DNA from: Dunaliella salina
Taxonomy: Eukaryota > Chlorophyta > Chlorophyceae > Chlamydomonadales > Dunaliellaceae
Direction: 5' to 3'
Length of the DNA: 20,239 bases
Assembly (NCBI GenBank): GCA_002284615.2
Contig: MU069711.1
Span: forward strand, 149,705-169,943
A program made the translations under genes and the position numbers. This document shows, piece after piece, positions 7,690-17,137 of the stretch. Numbering within the stretch: the stretch's first letter is position 1; each line of letters opens with the position of its first letter. The notes below the pieces were generated by a model. The model had not been told where the DNA came from. It searched no databases and saw nothing but the letters and a program-made list of their open reading frames with translations.

Positions 7690-7987
7690 TCCTTCCCTCA
7701 TAACCTTCCAGAGAGGAAAAGACTCAACTCCAGTCGACCAGATGCTGTTTTGGTCACTCCTTTTGATGCCAAACATACTTCAAACAGTGTTCCTCCTACC
7801 CATCCTTTCCATCACGCTTTGCGCAACTCCTCACGGAGGACCACCAGGACTAGCCGCATGAGGCAACCCCATGAACTGCATGCAAATGGACGCTATGTGC
7901 ACCTGAAAGACATCAAGTTTTGTGAAGACACAAGGCCAGAGCAAATGAACGCGGTAAAGCAGCAGCATGCTGACGTGCTCATTTAGT
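7690..7987 (+). pseudogene. LINE family-C-like ORF fragment with a PD..(D/E)xK-like motif
   Basis: One + frame is open over roughly 98 codons and ends at TAG 7985-7987. It reads LPERKRLNSSRPDAVLVTP early and GRYVHLKDIKFCEDTRP late, ending QQHADVLI. In my recollection of algal retrotransposon proteins, this arrangement (RPDAV.., a basic spacer, then HLK-D/E-IK-Y/F-CEDTRP) directly precedes a segment of the VTLHII..GVGGTIY type. The second segment is present separately at 8996-9301. The PD and DIK residues resemble a PD-(D/E)xK nuclease core, but that is inference. No start codon or intact element surrounds it. Confidence 0.5.
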
Positions 7988-8850
7988 GTTGTGTCAATTT
8001 TACTGTTGGTGACCAATCAGTTAGGTTGTTATAGGGGTTTTTGGGTGATGATTTTCCCTGGACCTTGATGTTGAGAATTTCTACGTTCTACATTCTGCTC
8101 TGTACATGTAGTGCCATCTGGTATGATGTAGTAGGATATCTCAGCCTTCTATGTGTAAAGGAGTGATGGCCTGAGGCCAAGCAAGCCCTGGGGAGAGGGC
8201 AAGGATGGAGCAGCAGCATGGCAACCAGGGAAGCGTGGCAAAGAGAGCGCAAGAGAGCAAGCATGCCTAGTGTGGCAGGCATTGCAAGAAACATGCTGCT
8301 GGTTTTACAGCCCAATGTCCTCTGATGGAGGGTTACTCCACCTTGGATGAAGAAGATGGTGGTGCAGAGGCAGGCCACACACTGCCGTGACCAGTAAACC
8401 ACGCCACCACCAGCGTCAACACAAAACCCCAGGTTCTCAACAGTGCACTGACCGTGATTCGTGTTGCCAAGTCAGTACATCTTACAGAACATGATCTGAG
8501 CATGACAATGCAGACCTTTGTAAACTTATTAACGCTAAAGCAATTACAATTCACCTGATTCTCCTAGGTGTGTGTGGAACTATTTACACTGAGCACATCC
8601 TGAAGCAATTCAAACAACTGGGATTGGATAACCAGCACTAAGCTTGCTCAATAACTTCATGCCCATTCTGTTCAATTTACCCACAAACTTGTCTCCACAC
8701 ACCGCGTTATTGAAGACAAGAATACTTCCTACAGCCAGGTTCTAAAGCCAGGTGCTTCTTGTAATCCTCCAGATCCACATGAGCTTTCTCTTTTTCTTAC
8801 CTGGTGGTGGAGGGGGCCATGGCTCTTTTATGAGCCAACGTGTCTCTTTT
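7988..8850. other. No recognisable gene
   Basis: Reading frames here (minus strand 8088-8402 and 8333-8554) lack motifs, biased codon use or homology I recognise. A 6-bp-arm hairpin, TGGCTC/GAGCCA, occurs at about 8820-8837. Confidence 0.5.
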
Positions 8851-8852
8851 TA

Positions 8853-9302
8853 GAAAGAAAAGAAAAAGAAAAGTCTACACAGCCAACAGGCCGCGTGCAC
8901 TAAGGGAAGAACCCCTAATAAAAGTTAGAGGCCTCACCAGGAGTCCCTCCGCCTAGACTAGACAAGACTAGCTAAGGAGAGAGCAAGAAGCAGAACTAAT
9001 GGGGATCCGGGGGATTGGCTGCCATGCCCCTGAGCGCTCGGACCCTCCTTCTACCATCCTCAGCTGCCGCCGCGCGCCCAGCAAGCCCCCTCCCAGATGC
9101 CCCCTGAAAACAAAGTGCATGTCTAGTGTTAATGATGTTGGATAATCTTTGGATGGCATGGTCCCTGAGTTGAGAAGCTAGTGATTCAGCTCTTTGTTTG
9201 GTCAAGCCCAGATTTATGAGAGGTGTGATTGTAAAATTGTTATAAATCGTGCCACCAACACCAAAGATGATATGCAAAGTCACTTTGTTATTCTTGTTTG
9301 AG
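8853..9302 (-). mobile_element. 5'-truncated LINE family C, copy 1
   Basis: About 450 bp matches 10905-11355 over nearly its whole length, with point differences and small indels. On the minus strand it begins in coding sequence (KVTLHIIFGVGGTIYNNFT) and ends with NPPDPH and a stop at 8996. An untranslated part and a pyrimidine-rich tail of the GTAGACTTTTCTTTTTC type follow. Both copies are truncated at nearly the same 5' position. Confidence 0.8.
8996..9301 (-). pseudogene. C-terminal part of the family-C retrotransposon protein
   Basis: The minus-strand frame is open from 9301 to the stop at 8996-8998. It contains VTLHIIFGVGGTIYNNFT, LINLGLTKQRAESLASQL and HAIQRLSNIINTRHAL, then a basic stretch ending NPPDPH. 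The same segment, with an internal stop and a later frame break, is found at about 11130-11350. I recognise the style as the extreme C-terminus of an algal non-LTR polyprotein. Its biochemical role is unknown to me. Confidence 0.6.
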
Positions 9303-9332
9303 TTTCTTAAGCTGCGTGTTTTAAGCCTCTTT

Positions 9333-9393
9333 TTCCTTAATTGATGTAGGAAGAATTTCTCTGTTTACGTAGTTTTTTCATTCTTTCTAGCAC
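9333..9393. repeat. Repeat D, copy 1
   Basis: CCTTAATTGATGTAGGAAGA followed by TTTCTCTGTTTACGTAG and a T/C-rich run parallels 12288-12345 and parts of 10500-10655. On the minus strand the copies read KKLRKQRNSSYIN and KNVRRQRNPPYIN respectively, so the family may be a coding fragment on that strand or a 3' end on this one. Orientation is unresolved. Confidence 0.6.
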
Positions 9394-9596
9394 ACGAACA
9401 TCAGCTGTGTGACAATGCAGCAGAAAAAAAAAATTGAAAAAACAATCTTGTATCTCACAGGACCAACCGACCACACTCATGTAATTTAGAGACTGTTCCG
9501 CAAAGTAAGAGAAGAGCCACTCCGTCTGATATGCCATGCCATGTGCAGTGCACATGAGTAATTGGGAGGCCAAAGATAATTAAACAGAAAAATGAC

Positions 9597-9690
9597 GAGT
9601 GGGGAGGAATGCATGCACAATGAGAGGGTCAAATCCATCAAGCAACAAAAGGACTCGCCTAGTATCCTCAGCTTTATTTATTGAGCAAGG
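9597..9690. repeat. Repeat D, diverged partial copy
   Basis: On the minus strand it reads SINKAEDTRRVLLLLDGFDP, comparable to YINKARGATLVCKLYDPL at 12240-12300. DNA similarity is modest: GAGAGGGTC, later TATCCTCAGCTTTATTTATT. Confidence 0.4.
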
Positions 9691-9699
9691 AATGGATGA

Positions 9700-10495
9700 G
9701 TCTTGATGGCACCTCCCCGGTACTCCTGCTTCAGCATCCCAGAAACAGAAGCACAGCAGTACCAAGCAGGTGTGCAAGAGTAATGTACCATGCTTGTGTC
9801 TCGATACTCATGAACCTTGCAACCAGGATGAAACATATTTGTTTACTCAGGGAAGTCACCACATGTCGAGAACACTGAGATTGTTAAGAACCTTTCCGCA
9901 CAGGCAAGCACACGTGTGTAACACCTCTCACTCCACATATACCACCTCCTGTGCTGTAAGCCACCCTCAAAAGAATCACAGGAGAATGTCAGTCCAGCAA
10001 TGTGTATGTGTGTGTCGTTCTGTGACTACGTGTTTGTGCTCTCCCCCACTAGGTTCTGTGCTCTTCCCCATTGAGAACTCAGTCTTGCCAGCTCTGCAAT
10101 TGCTGTGCTCCAGTGTGCGTATCCCGAACCTTGCATTGTGTGGGATCTCACATTGTGTTGGGGAGCACTGCAGGTGGGGTTGTCCAGGACTTCATGGGTG
10201 GTGTTCAAGTCATGGTCTCATGTTTGGTCTGGACAATCCCGCTTGGAACACGTCAAGGAGCTCTTAAAGCCCTCTCAAATGCGGCCACTTCCCTTAGGTG
10301 TGTGCAAAGTCGACCGGAGTGAATGAGAGCAGGGTTGATTTTACAAACTTGCTAGTACCAGACAAGCTCCTGAGAAGACCTCTTTCAGCTCTTATCAACA
10401 AGGTCAGGCATGGGCTGCTGCTAGTAAACCTCTTGATCCCCACCGACTTCTTTTTTCATTTTCTCTTGGTGAAGGGATACACGGTGCCTAGGCCC
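9700..10495. other. No supported gene; minor inverted repeats
   Basis: A + frame of 165 codons (9770-10267) is Cys/His/Ser-rich with no motif I recognise and no coding bias. GGGGTTGTCCAGGAC near 10175 and GTCTGGACAATCCCG near 10230 form imperfect inverted arms, and GTGCTCC..GGAGCAC flanks about 10107-10168. Confidence 0.45.
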
Positions 10496-10502
10496 TAGGT
10501 AT

Positions 10503-10655
10503 CCTCTGTTCCTTAATTGATGTGGGGAGACGACGGTGTGCAACACATTGCTTTCTTGGTGCCAAACTTTCTGGCTGAAGGCTAAAACCTCATGTCATGT
10601 AATGTAATGGTGTGGGGAGTGTTTTCACTGCCTGTGTAGTTTTTTCTTTTTATTC
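10503..10655. repeat. Repeat D, copy 2, interrupted
   Basis: CCTTAATTGATGTGGGGA (about 10512-10529) continues, after an interruption of about 85 bp, as GGTGTGGGGAGTGTTTTCAC then CTGCCTGTGTAGTTTTTTC. The interrupting segment is flanked by the repeated TG(A/G)TGTGGGGA(G) word, as expected for a small insertion with flank duplication or a local duplication. Confidence 0.5.
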
Positions 10656-10776
10656 CTGTAGTGACAACCAATATCAAAACAAATTTTATTACAGGTCATT
10701 GTAAACCTATATTAGAGTTTAAGTCATTTTGAAAACAAGTCACATTCTTATCATTACGCTCCTACCATGTTTAAGG

Positions 10777-10852
10777 AAAGGTAAGGTTACCTTGCTGTAT
10801 CTGTACATGGGCAGCTGAGCGGAAGCACAGAAGCCTTTAACCAGACCAGTCC
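10777..10852 (-). mobile_element. 5'-truncated LINE family A, 3' end only
   Basis: AAGGTAAGGTTACCTTGCTG, then GGGCAGCTGAGCGGAAGCAC and AACCAGACCAGT, is the reverse complement of the large LINE's final ~75 bp (ATTGGTCTGGTTACATGCC..GCTCAGCTGCCC). It lies about 50 bp from a family-C copy in the same orientation. Confidence 0.8.
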
Positions 10853-10904
10853 ATTGGGACAATAAAATAGAAAACAGTGCTAGAAGTGCAAGCAACACTT
10901 TAGC

Positions 10905-11355
10905 TAAAGAAAAGAAAAGGAAAAGTCTACGCAAGCCAAAGGCCGCAAGCATTAAGGGAAGAATCCCTAACATGGTCTGAGGCCTCACCAGGAGGCCCTC
11001 CACCTAAACTAGACAAAACTAGCCCAGGAGAGAGCAAGAGACAAAACTAATGGGGATCTGGGGGATTGCTTGCCATGCCCCTGAGCGCTCGGACTCTCCT
11101 TCTTCCATCCTCATCCGCTGCCGCGCGCCCAACAAACCCCTTCCAGATGCTCCCTGAAAGCAAAGTGCATGTCAAGTGTTTTTAACACTGTTGGTGGATA
11201 ATCTTTGGATGGCATGGTCCCTGAGCTGGGAAGCTAGTGATTCAGCTTTTTGTTTGGTCAGGCTCAGATTTATTAGAGGTGTAATCATATAATTGTTGTA
11301 ATTTGTGCCACCCACACCAATTCAGATGATGTGCAAAGTTACTTTGTTATTCATG
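10905..11355 (-). mobile_element. 5'-truncated LINE family C, copy 2
   Basis: Counterpart of 8853-9302, same orientation and almost the same truncation point. The coding part reads NNKVTLHII, a stop, then IGVGGTNYNNY and LTKQKAESLASQLRDHAIQR. A frame break follows before the region matching the NPPDPH end. It is more damaged than copy 1. The 3' tail is GCGTAGACTTTTCCTTTTC on the minus strand (about 10912-10932). Confidence 0.8.
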
Positions 11356-11359
11356 TTTG

Positions 11360-12230
11360 GATGCCTGGAGCTAGCTGCGGGTGGGAGTCTGGTTATGGTG
11401 TGAGAATGTTGGGTCACTGCAGGTTCAAGAGTGATGAAGGGATTGTGTTGGGACATATCAGCTTGGACATATTATGAAACTTGTTGCTGTCCTAATTCAT
11501 GAAGGAAAGCACATGTTAAGATTGTAAATGGTGAATGGTAGGCAAGGGGCTACCTGACAAGAACGTTCCAGAAAAGAGAGTAGGGGACTACACAAGAGAA
11601 GCACCCTTACACCGATTGATTTATCATGCAGGACATCATACATGACATTTGAGCATGACATCATACAAGGAATACACTGTCCAATTGGCGGCAGCCTGGG
11701 AGAGGGCACGGATGGTTTGACTCACTTCCACAATTTCAAACAATAGTTGCAGAATTGTGAACCAAATAATCTAAGCCAATTTGTGGGACTTAGAGTGAGA
11801 CATTTGCAGTATTGGGCAATGGATTGCAGCACGGAGCAGCAGCGGCAGCAGCGTGGGGGATGGCAAGGCAAGCAGAGGCATAGATGGCATCAGGTAAGTG
11901 GAGGGTGGAGTCTGTGGTCTGGGGGCCGGGCATGGCATGCACTATTTTGTCGGCACTACAGAGGGCTCTGAGGGCTGTTCCGTAGGCGTCTGTTTATGGT
12001 CAGCAGCTGCATGAAATGTGCAGGCTCAAGTTCAGCCCAGAAGCCAGAAGTCGCCATGCGCAACAGTTGGGCATGGCTCTCCTTGGTGAAAAGGTCGATT
12101 GTGCCAGTGTGGACGCTGCTTATTGTTGAAGGTCTGGAACTCCAGGCTTTCGGATACCATCTTGCTCTCTGTTGCTGAACCTGTTATCCTTCTCTAGAGA
12201 GAGACAGATCTGCTTGTCGTGCTTCTCTCA
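11360..12230. other. No supported gene
   Basis: A CAG-rich stretch (about 11835-11865) precedes a good donor-like CAGGTAAGT at about 11890. On the minus strand an open stretch of about 70 codons (12175-11970) includes FTKESHAQLLRMATSGFW, which I cannot place. An exon of an unknown gene is possible but not demonstrated. Confidence 0.35.
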
Positions 12231-12234
12231 GTCT

Positions 12235-12345
12235 GAACTTTGTGGTGAGGGGGTCATACAGTTTGCACACCAATGTGGCCCCTCTTGCTTTATTGATGTA
12301 GGGAGGGTTTCTCTGCCTACGTACATTTTTTTCTTTCTTTAAGCT
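12235..12345. repeat. Repeat D, copy 3 (longest)
   Basis: TTTATTGATGTAGGGAGGGT, then TTCTCTGCCTACGTAC and a T-rich run, preceded by GTGAGGGGGTCATACAG. On the minus strand it is open through KNVRRQRNPPYINKARGATL and LYDPLTTKFRLREARQ. It shares blocks with the copies at 9333, 9597 and 10503. Confidence 0.6.
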
Positions 12346-12432
12346 ATCATGCTGAATCGGAGTCAGTGCTGAATCCTGGTCATGCAACCAGTTAGGTAAT
12401 TGGTGATGCGTATATGACGCTGATCTTGCACA

Positions 12433-12920
12433 ACAGGGCTCCATTCTCAGGCTCACACCCCAGAGAACGCAGTATCAAAAGGCTTACTGACCATTAATGA
12501 TGTGACCTGCCCACAAACAGAGCCATGGACACTTATCCCCCTTTCAGACTTCCCAAGTGCATGTTTCTTGATCTTCTCCAGAATGTCATTCACAGCGTGG
12601 CTCGCTTTAGACTCCGTGTCCACACCCTTCATTTTGAGATGGCAACCTGGAATTCTGGCTCTTCCTCCAATTCGACCTATGTCAGGCTACTGATATTCTT
12701 CAAGATGAAAAGCATGCCATCTTTTTTTGCACTCACCCTCAGGTAGTTCTACTTCGCATTGAGTATGCTTCTTTGTATACCCATTGCTTGGCTCAGGATG
12801 TGTCCACCTCTTTGCAACAGGACATGATATTAAACTTCATTTTTTAATTTGTGATATTGCTCTTTTTTATGATCAGCCTCGGAGTCGCGCGTCTTGACTG
12901 AAGGCCTAATTTCTGTGAAC
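12433..12920 (+). mobile_element. LINE family B, 5'-truncated copy 1
   Basis: This matches 13150-13640 in order: GGGCTCCATTCTCAGGCTCA near 12437, CCCCTTTCAGACT, GCGTGGCTCGCTTTAGACTC, GGCAACCTGGAATTCTGGCT, GATGAAAAGCATGCC and finally GCGTCTTGACTGAAGGCCT. It encodes the end of a non-LTR ORF with a zinc knuckle (LCQATDILQDEKH, then C). A one-base loss near 12670 removes the first Cys codon and breaks the frame. Confidence 0.7.
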
Positions 12921-12944
12921 CCTGAAGACCCAGCATCTTTTTAG

Positions 12945-13137
12945 TCGTGCACCTCTAAGGGTAGCCCAACAAGTCTCGAAGACTTCATGAACCAAGCTGA
13001 CGTCTTAGCATTAGCCAAGTCCGTGTCTGCCTGCCTGCAAAGCGGCGTCCGAACTTCTAGCCCTATTTCCTATCATTCATTCCCATTGAGCTGGTCTGGT
13101 AACAGGCCCCTGTGTTTCCGTTTAGCTGCCCTTGTAG
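12945..13137 (+). mobile_element. LINE family A 3' fragment between the two family-B copies
   Basis: GTGCACCTC, then GACTTCATGAACCAAGCTGA, ATTAGCCAAGTCCGTGTCTG, TCTGGTAACAGGCCCCTGTG and TTAGCTGCCCTTGTAG, parallels 17035-17220 of the large LINE. It encodes the same DFMNQ-x-x-V-L-x-LAK C-terminus. The terminal GCGATGTAACC motif is missing, and the sequence passes directly into family B. Confidence 0.75.
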
Positions 13138-13149
13138 ACTCTCGTTCGG

Positions 13150-13672
13150 AACTGGGCTCCATTTTCAGACTCACACCCCAGGAACACAACAGTAAACGGC
13201 TGGCATACCATCAATGGTGCACCCTGCACACAGGCAGGGCTGGCTACTTATTCCCCTTTCAGACTCCCCAAGAAGTACATGATTCTTGACCTCCCCCAAG
13301 ATATCACCTGCAGCGTGGCTTGCTTTAGATTCCGTGTCCTCATCCTTCGTTATGAGATAGCAACTTGGAATTCTGGCTCTCCCCCTAACTGTGATTTATG
13401 TCAGGAGACTGATGATCTTCTAGATGAAAAACATGTCGTCCTTTTTTGCACTCTCCTCGGGTAGTTTAACTTTGCAATAAGTATGCATCTTTATAACCAT
13501 TGCAAGGCTTAGGATGTGTTCACTTTCCTGCAACAAGACAGTAACAAACTTCTAGATTTTTCTATTCACGATCTTGTTTCTTTGTATGCGCAGGCTAGCA
13601 CTCACGCGTCTCGACTGAAGGCCTTATTATTTCTATAATCCTGTAGGCAAACATATGATGTAACCTTACCTA
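13150..13672 (+). mobile_element. LINE family B, 5'-truncated copy 2 with 3' terminus
   Basis: It begins GAACTGGGCTCCATTTTCAG at almost the same internal point as copy 1. It retains an intact knuckle, CDLCQETDDLLDEKHVVLFC, with Cys codons at 13390 and 13399, pattern C-x2-C-x10-H-x4-C. The following frame is broken by a stop at about 13462. The copy ends GATGTAACCTTACCTA, the same 3' terminal motif as family A, 15 bp before the candidate target site of the large LINE. Confidence 0.75.
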
Positions 13673-13687
13673 ATTGCTACCCAAATT

Positions 13688-13697
13688 TTATGATTCC
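13688..13697. repeat. Candidate target-site duplication, left copy
   Basis: TTATGATTCC at 13688-13697 is repeated exactly at 17246-17255, directly after the LINE's 3' end. Ten bases is within the range seen for non-LTR insertions. The left boundary of the element would then be 13698. Confidence 0.55.
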
Positions 13698-16600
13698 AGT
13701 GACCTTACACCCTTGACTGTTCATCTTGACACACACAGTAAATGTTTTCACAACACTGTGGATTTTGAAGGACGGAGAGGGCAAGGTGTTGCAATTTTTG
13801 TACACAACAGTCTCACTGACCTGGTTTGTTTCTGTTTTTGGATTGTTTCTGTTTTTGGATTGTCTCTGTTTTTGGATTGTTTCTGTTTTTGGATTGTTTC
13901 TGTTTTTGGATTGTTTCTGTTTTTGGAATTCCATACTGCTCCCACTTATTCTTGATGGGAGATTTCAATGGACACCTTGACCAGCATCCAGACCCTTTTG
14001 TTGAGCCTTTTTCTTTTTTGCTAGAGGCTTTCCCGCGGCTCAAAGAGACCCGCTCGGGCCAACATCACAACTCTCGCATGAATACAGCAGGGGAATGCTT
14101 GTTGGACATTGTAGTTTCCACGCCTCTAATACTTACTACTGGACGAGGTAAAGGGGACATTGGCCAGCCCACTTACCTCGGCTACAATGCTGCGGCTACT
14201 CAAAATGCCACTAGGACAGAACATATTGCTATGTCTCCAGAGCTGTACTCATGCTGTCAGGAAATCCGGGTATTACAACACATCGATCTTATGGACCATA
14301 GACCTCTGACATGTAAATTTCTTGTTCATGTACTGCCACATCTGGACGTGCGCCTGCCCAGACATACAGCGAGGCACAGGGATGACTATCCTAGACTCAC
14401 CTGGAAACAGAATTCCATACACAAATACGTGGCAAATCTGCTGGAGGATGAGCTTGCCTATCAGACATTTTTTGAAGCCATACAAGAAGGCAATGCTGAT
14501 TCTGCTTGCAACATTTTTGTTTCCTACATCCAGCATGCTGCTGAAATGGCTGACATGGTCTCAAATGATAAACCACCCAGAGCACGACTTGGCCTTCCTT
14601 TAGCACCGTGGTTCGATGGGACATGCAAAGCGTACAAAGCAGATACACGACGTCACATCAAACAGAGATTACCTACTGCAGACCTCAAGCGTGCCTACTC
14701 AAGATACTGCAGAATGAGGAAGAGAGCCCATCAGAAGCACAAAGCTCAGGAAATTGTGGACCTCATTGACTCTCGTAATGTGGATGCCTACGAAGTGATG
14801 CGAGCTACCAAACACAAGCTCACAACCCCCATACCTGCAGACATTTGGACACAACACCTCCAGCAACACTTTGCCCAAACGCACCAGGACAGCAACTCCA
14901 GAGGTCATACTCATGCCAGGTTACCTTCGAGTCACCAAATACTGAGTGATCAGCTTCGATCCAGAATTGTCACACCATCTGAGATTGCGACACCCCCAGG
15001 ACCTGGCGGTAGATACAGACAGAGGTCTGACAGTGCTGAGCCACCAGTGCAGCCCAATTCCAATACAAACAACATCCCAGATACAGCAACACTGATTTCC
15101 TATTTACAGAGAAATATCTCTCGCATGAACACTGATTCCAGCCCTGGTTTTGACACTTTTTCTATCCCTTTCATCAAGCATGCAGAAAGGGAATACACAA
15201 CTGACCGGGGAAAGCGTGAGACAGAAAATGTATTACTCCCTTTCCTGACAGATCTATTCCGCTTACTATTGTCAGCTGGTATGCTTCCACAAGCCTGGAA
15301 AAAAACGAAGATCACACCTGTTTATAAAAGAGATGCTCTGACCGACCCAAAGAGTTACAGAATGTTGGCAATTAATGGATGTTTGTACAGGCTCTATGCC
15401 AATGTTGTGCGTGATTTTATGACAGCATGGGCCCTCGCAGAAGGTGCAATCCCAGACACGCAGTCCAGATTCTGTCCAACAAGGAACACCAACCAACCCT
15501 TGTTTGTTTTGCGTCATGTTCTTTCAGCAGCCAAGAACAGCAAGACAAAGCTGTTCACAGTCTTCTTGGACCTTCAAGCTGCTTATGACAATGTGCAGAG
15601 AAACAAACTGTGGGAACATCTGGAGAGAATGAAGATACCTGTTTACCTCTTACAAGCCATCATGGCTATGTACCAAGGAGGAGTGTATGTTCTCGTAGAC
15701 GGAGACAAGATGTCAGGCGAAATAGCCCCAAACAAGGGGCTCAAACAAGGATGCCCACTGAGCCCTCTTTTATATACCCTTTTTACCAATGACATGGACA
15801 AATTTCTGGACACTGGACGAGGAGCTGTCACAGCCATAGAAACAACAAAGNTACCCCATTGTGATTATGCAGATGACACGATGATTCTTGCGAACTCTGC
15901 TGAACACATACAGTTCCAGCTTGACAGATTCCATGACTATGCACGGCACAAAGACCTCACTGTCAACACAAAGAAGACAAAGGTCATGGTTTTTTTCACT
16001 TCTGACACAACACCCATGCCCTNTTTTACATACGATGGCGAAGGCCTTGAGGTCGTTTCAGAGTTCAAATATCTGGGAATACTCTTGAGACGAGATGGCA
16101 AAATGATTGCGGCCACAATCCATATGGCACGCAACTTTATGGGTGGCATTGCTAGGGTACAGAAGGCCGGTGCTGAGCTTGGTATCTTGCACAGGAAACA
16201 TGCCATGCTTTGGCTTTTTCAAGCCTTTGCGCTCACAGCAGGCTTGTATGGATGCCAAATATGGGCTACAGACAAACTTTCGTATGAGTTATCTGTGAGA
16301 ACCAAAGCTCATGCTTACCATACAGGCTTCCTCAAGTCTCTTTTGGGTGTTAAGAGGGCAACAGGGACACATTGCTTATTAAGAGAGACGGGACAGATGC
16401 CCCTTTCCTTCTACTGGTTCAGGTGTATTATGAGATTCTGGAATTCTCTCTTGAGCACAAACAATGACCTCTTGGGCAGAGTTGTACAAGCAGACCTACG
16501 TTTTGCTGACAGGAAAGGCAGTTGGACTCACCAGGTTGTTGCAGCCTTGAATGACATGCCCACTGCCCAGCACATTGCTGCTGCCGTTCGCTCCAAAGCC

Positions 16601-17137
16601 AAGATTAATATGAGTGACTTTGAGGGTGTTCTTCGTGAGCAAATCATCCATGTCTGGAGATGCCTAGACAATTTGACTCCACAAGAGCCCCATGCTTCCA
16701 GCAGAATCATGAGGACGTATCACACACACTTTGGCATTCCATTAGGCAATGTACCTGGCTGGTGGGATGCCAGGAAGAGGAACAAAAAGCCTCCATTACC
16801 ACTCTACTTGCGACAAAATATTTCACACAAATTATTGCGCAACATTTCGTGCCTACGTCTATCCAGTCACTGTCTTCGTGGAAACCCAACGGCATCACGG
16901 GAATAGGTGCCCTTACGAGCTCAGGATTTGCAACAAATGCGATTGGCACACTGTGCAAGATGAAGAGCACATTATTCTGGAGTGCCCTTCCCAGGATCTG
17001 ACTTGCGCAATCAGTTCCATCATTTGTTCAGCTGTGCACCTCCCGGTTGCCCAGTACGCCTCAGAGACTTCATGAACCAAACTAATGTTTTAGAATTAGC
17101 CAAGTTTGTGTCTGCATGCTTGACATGCTGTGCCTGA
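13698..17137 (+). pseudogene. LINE ORF2: endonuclease (partial), reverse transcriptase, CCHC knuckle; frameshifted
   Basis: The endonuclease segment GRRGQGVAIFVHNSLTDLV (about 13768-13824) is in one frame. After six 17-bp repeats the main frame, open from 13826 to a stop ending at 16906, takes over. Counting its codons from 13826: GDFN at 45-48 and DHRPL at 157-161 (endonuclease), FLDLQAAYDN with catalytic Asp about 582, GLKQGCPLSP at 638-647, YADD at 681-684, then FKYLGILL (reverse transcriptase). Near 16876-16884 the family-like sequence moves to another frame, where the knuckle lies: Cys codons at 16929, 16938 and 16983, His at 16968 (C-x2-C-x9-H-x4-C). Near 17001 it returns to the main frame and ends with DFMNQTNVLELAKFVSACL at TGA 17135-17137. 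Two bases (15851 and 16023) are N. The product would copy its own RNA at a nicked target. This copy cannot be autonomous as read. Confidence 0.88.
13826..13927 (+). repeat. Six exact-length 17-bp tandem units inside the endonuclease region
   Basis: The unit TTGTTTCTGTTTTTGGA occurs six times head to tail, the third unit with one substitution (TTGTCTCTG). 17 is not a multiple of three, so all three frames run through it and each gain or loss of a unit changes the frame. The array takes the place of the endonuclease segment normally found between the GQGVAIFVHNS and GDFN blocks. Confidence 0.95.

Noticed and set aside
7690..9302. A single family-C insertion with a 5' inversion (twin priming)
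   Set aside because: The inverted part lies on the wrong side of the 3' tail for twin priming and is separated by about 870 bp of unrelated sequence. Two independent fragments are simpler.
9770..10267. 165-codon + strand open frame
   Set aside because: Cys/Ser/His-rich without a motif, no convincing start context, no codon bias like the RPS6 exons, and located in transposon debris.
13674..14043. Short frames on both strands rich in Phe/Trp/Leu or Asn/Lys/Thr/Gln
   Set aside because: They are artefacts of the 17-bp tandem array, which is stop-free in most frames.
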